NCBI RefSeq assembly: GCF_032854445.1
Contig: NC_088305.1
Coordinates: forward strand, 10,669,606 to 10,733,605
Length of the DNA stretch: 64,000 nt
Source of the DNA: Liolophura sinensis
Taxonomy: Eukaryota > Mollusca > Polyplacophora > Chitonida > Chitonidae
Direction of reading: 5' to 3'
In this document: positions 25,301 to 37,300 of the stretch, piece after piece
Layout of the letters: every line of letters begins with the position of its first letter
Position numbering within the stretch: the stretch's first letter is position 1
The notes under the pieces: generated by a model
What the model saw: the letters and a program-made list of their open reading frames with translations, nothing else
What the model was told of the DNA's origin: nothing
The model's database searches: none
Position numbers and translations under genes: made by a program

Positions 25301-28300
25301 CGAGATCACGACGACCATATAAGCTGGCTTCTAGATCATGAGATGTTTGAGGTAAGGGGACATAAGGCTACGTACCTTCGTGGTTTGATAAGCCCTGGTT
25401 GTATCAAAGTTACGTGATCAGGATGACCATATAAGCTGGCTTCTAGATCACGAGATGTTTGAGGTAAGGGGACATAACCCTACGCACCTTTGTGGTTCAA
25501 TTAACTCTGGTTGTATCAAAGCTACGAGATCACAATGACCATATAAGCTGGCTTCTAGACCACGAGATGTTTGAGGTAAGGGGACATAACCCTATGCACT
25601 TTCGTGGTTCAGTAAGCTCTGGTTGTATCAAAGTTACGTGATCAGGATGACCATATAAATTGGCTAGTAGATCACGAGATGTTTGAGGTAAGGGGACATA
25701 ACCCTACGCACTTTCGTGGTTCAGTAAGCTCTGGTTGTATCAAAGTTACGTGATCAGGATGACCATATAAGCTGGCTTCTAGATCACGAGATGTTTGAGG
25801 TAAGGGGAGGTAAACCTGTGCATCATTATGGTTATATTAACTCTGGTCATGTAAAACATCACGAGATCTTTACGACCATGTTCAAGACCGCGGACATCTG
25901 GGCACTTCACTCATACAAGGCTGTGGCAAGCAGATGAAGAGGTGAAAGACAGCATGGAAAGGTATATAAAATTATATATAACAATATATAAATGATATGT
26001 AACGATGTTCGATGATCAGAGAAGTGCGGCTGATAATAACCAGAAATTGTAGTGTGTAAGACAACAGAACATTGTGCACAGTGTATAGTATGTAGATTGT
26101 GATCGTTAACAAAACTTTGTTTTTGCACTTATGAAACTGTGAAGCAGAGTTTTGTATGAACTCTCATGTTATTTAGACGGCGAGTAAGTGTGTATGACAA
26201 ATGTCCAGATGCCGCCGGTCTCAAATATTTGAAGCTAGCGTCTAAACCAGAAGAATATTTTAGGAGTAGAGGGGAATAACTCTGCGCTCCTCATAAATAT
26301 ATTTTGGATTTTGGCCCTTCACTGTGAAAATCACATCCTTCGCATCAACCACTGTGTTGTTGAGTGGGCTAAAATGTTGTTTTTGCCACAGCTGACCAGT
26401 CATTGACCATTGAGGATGCAGGATTCAATCCATCTCTGTTTGGTTTGGGAAAATGTCAGGAAATCTGCCACGTACCAGATTTACGTGGTCCACTCCAGAC
26501 TGAAGCACTCCACCCTAATATAGTTCTATCTGACTGACCAACCAACTCACTAACAGACAGACAGTGGCAGCGCTGCTTGTCACAGGTAGCAAATAAAGTC
26601 AGTAGAAGGGTGATCGTGGCAGATTTTAAGTTTTACTTTTACTGTAAATCTTCAGCCTTTTCAACTTTTCAGATTTATGCATACAATTATTATGAGGATG
26701 CCGCTAAGACATGATTTGTTTGTGTTATTAAAGGTGAAAGCTTCGTAAAACTGTGTAATTTATTTCTCTACACCAAATAGTTCTCTCATAAAGTTTCAAA
26801 ATATTTGTTGCAGAGGAGGTTGAGAAAGGTTGAAGAGTTAGGGTATGTCATTTTCTGAAATGTGTGGAGACTCAGTATTCACATGTGTTTTTTTCTGTTT
26901 TTTCACTTACAGGAGGCGATGGCAGCAGCCATGGAGCATAGCAAGGAACTTAAGAAACACAATTATCAGGTACGTGTGGCTCAAATAATGCTGAGATTTG
27001 GCCATAACAGGCCATGGATGAATGATTTTATTTATTTATTTGATTGATGTTTTACGCCGTACTCAAGAATGTTTCACTTATATGACAGTGGCCAGCATTA
27101 TGGTGGGAGGAAACCGAGCAGAGCCCTGGGGAAACCCACAAGCATCCGCAGGTTGCTGGCAGACCTTCCCACTTAAAGCCGGAGAGGAAGCCAGCATGAG
27201 CTGGATTTGAACTCGCGGCGACTGCATTGGTGAGAGACTCCTGGGTCTTTATGCTGTTGGATGATTGGAGTTGTATATTTTTGAACTGAATGTGAGTCTG
27301 TGTATGGCAGTGTGTCATGTTTGATGTCCACCTGAACATCAGATTCGAATTGCTGTACTCGTGTTGATCCCACACAAAGGTTTTGAATGCTTAAGTGTAA
27401 CTTGGGATCATTTTTCGTTAACAAGGTGCAACAAGAATGATACTAAAATAAAATGCCCTCTGTGCTCAATTCGCATTTAATACATTCGTATCAGCTGACA
27501 TTACTCTGCAAACTAGTGTGGATTTGAGTACTTACTTATGTGGATTTGAATACTTACTTATGTGAATTTGAATACTTACTTTTGTGGATTTGAATACTTA
27601 CTTTTGTGGATTTGAATACTTATGTGGATTGTTGGTGTTGCAGCAATAGGCAGCATTCATTGTATCATCCCTGACAAGCAACACTGAAATATTTTAAATC
27701 AAAATTTTGAAATTACCATATGCGCACTTACATCCTACAGGATGCTCTTTAGAGATTGAAAGAAGTTTTGGTCTTTGTAAAACTATTCTTCTCAGACAGC
27801 ATAATGGTGAAAAGTGACGATTTGTGAAAGGAAAGCATGAAGTTTGAAAAACCTCTTGGGCTTTCAAAAATGCGTGCAGGAGTAGTTAATTTTCCTCTGA
27901 GAAGCAACCAAAGAGATGTTGTGGAAAGCCAGGTAAATGTGACAGGTTTTCACGGCATTCTGTCCGGCATTTTCCTGTACGTGAATTTTTTAGAAAGTAC
28001 ATTACAGGCTCCCATGGGAAATGACTCTCAGTAAACTGACCAATCAAGTCGACTTTACTGGCAAGACATTCAGTCTACATGTAACATCGTTGATTGTCAA
28101 GGATAGTGCTTAAAATCTAAAATATACAATACAGATACATGTCAATGCGTTGCTGGCTTGCTAACTTGCAGAGTTTGTCTTGAGTACGTGCTTGTTTAGC
28201 AGTTATGCATAACATGTATTTTTGTATTGTTTTGATCTCCTGTAGGATACGAATTATGTGTATTTTTCTCTTGTTTTGATCTCCTGTAGGATACAAATTG

Positions 28301-31300
28301 TGTATTTTTGTCTTGTTTTGATCTCCTGTAGGATACGAATTATGCATATCTTTGTCTTGTTTTGATCTCACGTAGGATACAAATTATGTGTATTTTTCTG
28401 TTGTTTTGATCTCCTGTAGGATATGAATTATTTATATGATTCGCTCGTTATTCACCTTTAGGAAATAGGTAGACTTCAGCTGGAGCATCTACTGGAGAAC
28501 GAAGCTTATGATGACGCATCACGTCTTTGTGTCAAGATTCTCGGGAAGAACAAAGAATTGTGGGAAGAGGAAGTGTACAAATTTGCCAAAATTAGACAGC
28601 TTAAGGTGAGGGTAAAAGCAAATGAACAAATTTCATCACTCTTCAAACTTGTAAACAAAGGCATGTATCTCCAGGCAATTGGCATTGGGTTTGTCGTAAA
28701 TCAGTTCATCATTCATCAATTAATAGCTTTATCCTGGAAACAGGCCATGGTCTAGTAGTTAGAGGTGGTCTCTAGGACACAACAGATGTAGGTTCAAACC
28801 CGACCTGGAACAGAGAATTTGTAGATTCCCCTGCTCTAGGTGCGTGTGTTACCAGCCCCGATAGCTCCGTGGGTAGAGCATCCGCTTCGGGAGCAGTAGA
28901 TCCAGGGTCAATCCTGGTTCAAGTCACAACTAAGACATTAAAACAGGAACTTCCTCGCTTGTCGTTCAACATGAAGGGGACGGTGCAATGACTGGTTGAC
29001 CCGTATCAGTATAATGACTCAGGCGGGGGCGTTCTTACTTGCCTTCGGTAAGTCGTCTCAGTGGAGCAACACCAGATAAAAGAGCGGTGGAAATCCGCCC
29101 TGCAACAAGGAGGCACATTACATGCACTCTAAGGATTCCTTCTTCGTCATATGACGAAATTCTTAAAAATTCTTAAGTATAACGTTAAACCCCAAGCACT
29201 CACTTACTCACTCACTCACTCACTCACTCAGTGCTTGTGAGGCCTTGATGATAATAAACATTTCTTTTCATGTGGCCATTTTGTGCAGTGAAACTGTCTT
29301 TGAAGGCCACATGTCTTGCAGCAATACGACGTGTGGCATGTGGGAAAGGACGACAGGAAGTTGCCAAAGGGTACATGTGGATAGCTTACTTCTCCAGTTT
29401 CTTCCAGCCATACAGCTGGCTACCATTATATAAGTGTTTTAGTATAGCATCAAGCAACAGTCATACAGAAATAAAAGTATTATTAGCTTTATTTTAATAA
29501 GGTCGCTAAATAATGGAGGTTATTTCTTGTCCCCACAGACAATAGCTCCGTACCTGCCCCAGGGTGATCCCAAACTGAGCCCTGCCATCTATGAAATGGT
29601 CCTGAATGAGTACCTGCAGTCTGATTATAAGGTAAGATAACCGTAGAGAGGCTTCAGTATTCAGCCTACCTCTTAATCTGAGAAGCTTCTGCTGAACAGA
29701 AAACAGTTCAACTTCCTGCAGTCTGACTAAAAGGACCTCTCACCTGAACTGTGTCATACATCTGTGAACTGTGGATGTGCAGCACCCTGCAGTTTGTACA
29801 GTACAATGCATGGTTCAACTGCCTGAAGTCTGACTAAAAGGAGAACTCGTCAGAACTGTATCTTACATCTGTGAACTATGGATGTGCAGCACCCTGCAAT
29901 TTGTACAGTACAGTGCACGGTTCAACTGCCTGAAGTCTGACTAAAAGGAGAACTCGTCTGAACTGTATCTTACATCTGTGAACTGTGCAGGACACTGCAG
30001 TTTGTACAGTACAATGCACGGTTCAACTGCCTGCAGTCTGACTAAAAGGAGAACTCGTCTGAACTGTATCTTACATCTGTGAACTGTGGATGTGCAGCAC
30101 CCTGCCGTTTGTACGGTACAGTGCACAGTTCATCTGCCTGCAGTCTGACTAAAAGGAGAACTCGTCTGAACTGTATCTTACATCTGTGAACTGTCGATGT
30201 GCAGCACCCTGCAGTTTGTACAGTACAGTGGACGGTTCAACTGCCTGCAGTCTGACCAAAAGGAGAACTCGTCTGAACTGTATCTTATATCTGTGAACTG
30301 TGGATGTGCAGCACCCTGCAGTTAGTACAGTACAGTGCACAGTTCAACTGCCTGCAGTCTGACTAAAAGGAGAACTCGTCTGAACTGTATCTTACATCTG
30401 TGAACTGTGGATGTGCAGCACCCTGCAGTTTGTACAGTTAAGTGCACAGTTCAACTGCCTGCAGTCTGACCAAAAGGAGAACTCGCCTGAACTGTATCTT
30501 GCATCTGTAAAGTGTGGATGTGCAGCACCCTGCAGTTTGTACAGTACAATGCACGGTTCAGCTGCCTGAAGTCTGACTGCAAGGTCAGCCAACATATAGT
30601 TTTCTGTACTGTGAAAGTGTGGCTGTACAGTATACTTGTACCCTTCAGGTACTTGCTGTCTAGCTACAAAATCAGGCACGTGGTGGACAGCAAATGGGCC
30701 GTAATCACAAAGCCTTCAAGAAAGTGTCGTTTTACGAGGAGAGAAAACACAAAATAAATTCATTTGTGCGCTTAGATTTTTTTCCCACAGAATTAAATAC
30801 TGCAATATAAGTCTTCTTGAATTGTTAAGTGAATTTAACAGCTATATGCTGAAAGCAAAATAAACCTCAAAGTAAACAGAATAACTGTTGTCATGTAATG
30901 TATGCTTTATTCATGGTAGGGGTTCCATCAGTTGGTGAAGTCGTGGCCCTGTACCCTGTATAACATCCAGACCATTGTCAATGCTGTGCTGGACAGACTG
31001 GATCGGGACAGGAATGACCGGACCCTGCTGCAAAGCCTGGCTGACCTGTAAGTCATGTGACACATCCACAACCATACCATTGGTTATCACGGTACAACTG
31101 TAATTCTTCAACCATTTCGCATGTTTGCAAGGTGTTTATTCAAGCAGAAGGCATTTTTCTGTAAAGACTGATAAATTTATAGCTTTTTCATGAAGCCCTG
31201 AAATTGGACTACCCAACCGACGTAGTTTTGTCTTAAAAATCAATTTAAAAATGTGCATAAGTTGCGCTGAAATACCTACTGTCTAATAACAGTGACAAAT

Positions 31301-34300
31301 GATAAAGTAATTAATTCACGGAAAGAAATGAATCACACAGATAATTGTACAAATGGACGAAGCATTGCATATTTTATTGCTGTTTATGGAAGCAGCTCTG
31401 TATACAAAAATGATTATTGCTTTTTACGTGATGCACTTCGCAAGCGTTTAAAAACATCCAAATATGGATTTGAAAAAAAAAATGTCTGATTGACATCCTA
31501 GCAGCACAATCGTGATAAAAATATGGGTTCACTTTTACAAAACTTTGTGAATCAATATTTTGTGACTTTTTTCTAATAAATCAGGTCTTATTATACACTG
31601 TGGACTATAACTCAGTCATTGTGTGTGAAAAAAGTCACAGGAAATTTGATTCAGTAGATAGTTTTGTGAAAGTGGCTCATATGCTTTCTTAGTAGGGAAA
31701 TTTTGACGAATATGCACCAATCAGATGTGTCAGTAAATAAATCAATGGGTTTTCAATGTTTCAGTCACACTTATGAGAAGAGGTTTGACAAGGCTCTGGC
31801 AATCTACCTCAGGTAAATCTGTTCCACCATGACACTTCTGAAAATGGCACTTTCCACTTGAAAATTCATTTGTTTGGTGGTGCCCGAAACAAAAATATAA
31901 TAATGCAAAGTATTTCACCTCACCTGATTCAACTCACATTACGTTAACATTTCTAAGCTGTCAATCAAGGAGGAGATCACCTCATAACATGCGTCATATG
32001 AATGGTCATTTTTTTTCACATTCCAGGTATGGTTTTCATCAGGGTTTTTGGCTGGGGAGTGGAATTGTAATTTTTTTTTTTAATTACAGTGAACAAAAGG
32101 CAAAAAAACTTTGAGTTTCTTCAGTGTACATTTTGGGCCACAAATTCTGTGTTTCTTTTTTTATTTGGCTTCTAAACAGACTGTCCAGGTTCATCCTCTC
32201 ATAAAAATGGCAAATTGGGTATGTTTTGGAAGGTGAAAAATCCTGAGCGTGGCCTGTAACATCTGTCAAATTCAGCATATACATATATGTATGCCTTCAT
32301 AGAGTAATAATCAGTTGTAAAACGCCAATCAAATAAGTAAATAAATCATTAATGAGTTGTGTTTTGACAGGCTACAGGATCCAGGCGTTTTCAAACTGAT
32401 TCACAAACACAACCTGTTTGACGCGATCAATGACAAGATTGTACAGCTGATGCAGTTTGACCGTGACCAGGCAGTTAACATGCTGCTGGATAACATAGAC
32501 AAAATACCTGTGAGTTGTGCTTTACTATTCTGAGTGAGTGGGTGAGTTAGTGAGTGACTGAGTTCTTGAGGTTTAACCTCATACTTAACAGTTTTTCAGT
32601 CACATGATGACGAAGGATTCCTTAGAGTGCATGTAATGTGCCTCCTTGATGCTGGACGGATTTCCACCGCTCTTTTATCTAGTGCTGCTTCACTCGAATG
32701 ACTTACCAAAGGCGAGTTAGCCGCCCCGCCCGAGCCATTATACTGATATGGGTCAACTGGTTGTTGCACTATCCCCTTCTTGCTGAATGCCAAGGGAAGA
32801 AGTTACAGCTTCCTCTTCTAAAGTCTTAGGTGTGACTCGACCCAGGATTGACTCTGGATCTTCCGTCGTTTACTCCTCTTTTTAGTATTTATTTTATTTG
32901 ATTGGTATGTTCTGCCATACCCAGGAATTTTTCACTTACACGATGGCAGCCAGCATTAAGCTGGGAGCAAACCAGGTAGAGCCTAAGGGGAAACCCATGA
33001 CCATCCGCAGGTTTCTGGCGGGCTGCTACAACCAGAGAGTAAACCAGCGCTGCCTTTATTGCAGGTTTTATGTGTAATAACAGGTATAATAATGGTTTAC
33101 TTAATGATGATGATAATAAAAATGAAAGAAAGGTTTTAAATGTCTTTCAGCAGTTGTTCACAATGCAATTTATTATTTTAAAGGAGTTGTTACATGTATT
33201 GATGATATCAATAATAGTTAATGATAATAATGTATTATTCCTTTTTATTGAAATTTTGAATGATATACGTGAAAAACTGGCTTGTTAAGTGAATTTTAGG
33301 CCTTATTCATTGTGCCCATTTGTCATATTGACTGATAAAATGAAAGCAGGACAAAGGCTGTATAACCATACAGTTTGTAGAATTCAACAAGACCGAGGGT
33401 ATAAATATTGCATAGAAAATGGAGTACGTTTTACCTTCATTTGTCTTCATTTCAGTGGTTCGTATGGCTTCAGTTGCAGAATTTATACACAGTTTTACCC
33501 TGACACATTTAATTTAAAGACATACACTTTCAGCCATAAACATATGTAGACAAATTATTTATGATTTATTTATTTATTTATTTATTTGATTGGTGTTTTA
33601 CGCTGTACTCAAGAATATTTCACTTATATGACGGTGGCCATCATTAGGGAGGGTGGAAACCATGCAGGGCACGGGGAAATTCACAACCATCCGCAGGTTG
33701 TTGCAGACCTTCCCACGTACGGTCGGACAGGGAGCCAGCATGAGCTGGACTTGAACTCACAGCGACTGCATTGATTAGAGGCTCCTAGGTCATTACGCTG
33801 CGCTAGCGCGCTAACCAACTGAGCCACGGAGGCCCTAAGCTATTTATGATTACCAAAATTTCGCCCACACAAGTGGATTATTAAAGGGAAATAAATGTCA
33901 TGAAACATTACGTTTGGTGATGAAACTTACATTTTTCAGTTGAATATCATCTAAAACTTCCAAACAAAGCTCAAATAATATTTCTAAGATCAAGAAAACC
34001 CTCAGGATGGGGCAAAATGTGCTAATTAGTTCATGGTAAAGTTTTGGATCAATTACCTGACGTATATGAATGCAGGTAACATGGTTCATTTTCGCTCATG
34101 AGCAAGGTACCAGTGAAGGCCTTTAGTGACAGGAAATGTTATTGTTTTTGTTTTTTCCAGATAGAGAAGGTTTACCAGCAGTTAGAGAAGAGCCCGGCCC
34201 TGCTTCATGTTGTGAGTATTCTACCAAAGCTCCTTACGTGGGAAGGCCTGCAGCAACCTGCGGATGGTCATGGGTTTCCCCGGGCTCAGCCCGTTTTCCT

Positions 34301-37300
34301 CCCACCATAATGCTGGCCGCCAAAAACAAACCCAGTACATGTATTTTGTTTGGAACAAATGTGTGGTTACCAGGGTAATCTTTTAATTCAAAATTATGTG
34401 GAAATGTCTCTTAGCAACCTGCAGATGGTTGTGGGTTTCTCCCAGGGCCTGCCCAGTTTCCTCCCAACATAATGTGGGAAACATTGTGAAATATTCTTGA
34501 GTACAGCATAAAATGGTAAAGAAATAAACCGAAAATTCTGGTAAAATATTATTATTTTTTACTCTGAGTAAAATTTTCTTTTGTTTGTAAACCTTTGCTG
34601 CTTTCCTCAGTTTATTATATCATATTTTTGTCTCACAAATCATATTATCATGTGATACAAGTATGTTAAGCAAGTGAAAAAGAAACCCATGAGAATGTAG
34701 ATTTAGGAAGATCTATAAAAGCTGTCTCCGGATTCATATCATTTCATGTGACTTAAGTGTGATAAACAAAACTACATATTTACTGTCTCTGGGTTTAAAC
34801 ATGCTTTTGTCACAGTATGCCTGCAATATTGCCAAAAGTGGCATTAAGGCATAACCAAGCCTTCATTTAAAACTACTTGAATATGATTATGCACAGGCGA
34901 ACAACTTTGTTTTTCGAAGGCTTTTTTTACGTGCAGTGATTCAATCTCAAAACTACACATTAGTGTTTACCACAGCAAATGCTGTACATCTTTTTTTACT
35001 TTTGCCACAGTACCTGGACAGACTATTCCAGAAGGACCCTCACTTAGGCCAGGCCTTCCACGCACGCCAGGTGTCGCTCTACGCGGAGTATGATCCATCC
35101 AGACTTCTGATGTTTCTGCGGACCAGCAGTTATTACCCTTTACAGGCAGCCATGAAAGAGTGCGAGACAAGAGATCTGCTGCCTGAACAGGTCTTCCTCT
35201 TAGGTGAGGTCATACTTATGATATAAGGGGTTTTGGGCTCAAACTCCTTTGTCATTAAGCTGACCAATTTTATTTTGTGATTTTGCAGACGAGCCAGCCC
35301 TAAAAAAATTAAAACAAAAAATCCTCGTTTTTGTTTTTGTGTGATCTAACTTGATGTTTTTAAGGGTTTTTTTTAAAGCTTTCCAATTTTGTTATTACAT
35401 TTTTTTTTTTAAAGCTTTCCAATTTTGTTATTATGTTTAACACAAACAAGTGCTGAGACAATCCACACTTTCCACAACTTAGATGATTTTCAAGTTTTAT
35501 TTTTATACTGGAAATTACTTTTTGAGAAACTTTTTTCAGACACCCGTGTTATAGTGAATGTGGTCAGTAATGGTTGCCTAGCATTTTTGACAGGATATGA
35601 TACAGTAGGACTTTTTTACCTTTATCGATAAAAGAGTTTAAACTCTAAACTCTATGATGGAGGGCCCTCACATGTAAGCATTGTTATACCGCCTGCAACA
35701 AAGTTAGGTTGTCATACTAGAATTGCCTTTCTCAGTATTAGAAGCAAGGGTTGAAATATCAGTTTTGAAGTCAGGAGCCAGTCATCTCATGTGACCTGAA
35801 TTTGAGTGTCTGATGCATACCACCATGCTTTTGACAGGTAGGCTTAACAAAGCTTTTTAAAATAAAACCTCAGGCGATCTTGTGTGAGCTGGATTTTATT
35901 CTGTTGGTCATAGGTGAGCCAGATCGGCTGCAACAAAAGCAACGCTTTCATCAGGAGAGCCAGCAGTTTCAGTGTGTCCTTATGCTTGTCTAATTATTTA
36001 TATATTATACTATGATCATAATGTCTCTAAAACTTATTATTTTATTTTTTAAATTTTCCTTTGTCTTTCAGGCCGTATTGGTCAGACCAAACAAGCGCTT
36101 AAACTCATCACCAATCGTCTGAAAGATGTAGACCAGGCCATTGAGTTCTGTAAGGAGCACAATGATGAGGAATTGTGGGAAGACTTGATTTCATACTCCA
36201 TCGACAAACCAAGTAAGACAAACCAAGTACTAGTGTAATGACAGCAGATGCATCAGGCAAATCATGTCAGGCTCCGAAATCTTTAAAACCACCTGAAATT
36301 TGGCTGATTTTTGACCTATTTTGTTGTTGTCAATAAAAATATTTGGCTTATAATATCATTAAAAATACTTAGGTCATTATTTAAGGGTTGTTACTATCAT
36401 TCTTTATTTAAGGGCTGTATATGGAGTTTTTTTATGATTGTTTAAGGGTTGTAGTTATCAGTATGTGTGGATAGATTTATTTGAATCATTGTCTAAGAGT
36501 TGTTGATAGATTTATTTGGAGCATTGTCTAAGAGTTGTTGATAGATTGATTGGAAGTATTGTTGGTAGATTTGTTTGGAGCATTGTCTATGAGTTGATGA
36601 TAGATTTGTTTGGAGCATTGTCTATGAGTTGTTGATAGATTTGTTTGGAGCATTGTGTAAGAGTTGTTGGTAGATTTATTTGGAGCATTGTCTAAGTTGT
36701 TGATAGATTTATTTGGAGCATTGTCTAAGAGTTGTTGATAGATTTGTTTGGAGCATTGTCTAAGAGTTTTTGATAGATTTATTTGGAGCATTGTCTAAGA
36801 GCTGTTGATAGATTTATTTGGAGCATTGTGTAAGAGTTGTTGATAGATTTATTGGGAGTATTGTTGGTAGATTTGTTTGGAGCATTGTTTAAGAGTTGTT
36901 GATAGATTTGTTTGGAGCATTGTCTATGAGTTGTTGATAGATTAATTTGGAGCATTGTGTAAGAGTTGTTGATAGATTTATTGGGAGTATTGTTGGTAGA
37001 TTTGTTTGGAGCATTGTTTAAGAGTTGTTGATAGATTTGTTTGGAGCATTGTTGGTAGATTTATTTGGAGCATTGTTGGTAGATTTGTTTGGAGCATTGT
37101 TGGTAGATTTGTTTGGAGCATTGTTGGTAGATTTATTTGGAGCATTGTTGGTAGATTTGATTGGAGCATTGTTGGTAGATTTGTTTGGAGCATTGTTGGT
37201 AGATTTGTTTGGAGTACTGTTGGTAGATTTATTTGGAGCATTGTTGGTAGATTTATTTGGAGCATTGTTGGTAGATTTGTTTGGAGCATTGTTGGTAGAT

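Noticed and set aside
28855-28930. Functional tRNA gene
   Set aside because: A and B boxes are visible, but the sequence runs into a SINE body with no acceptor-stem closure, so it is a SINE head.
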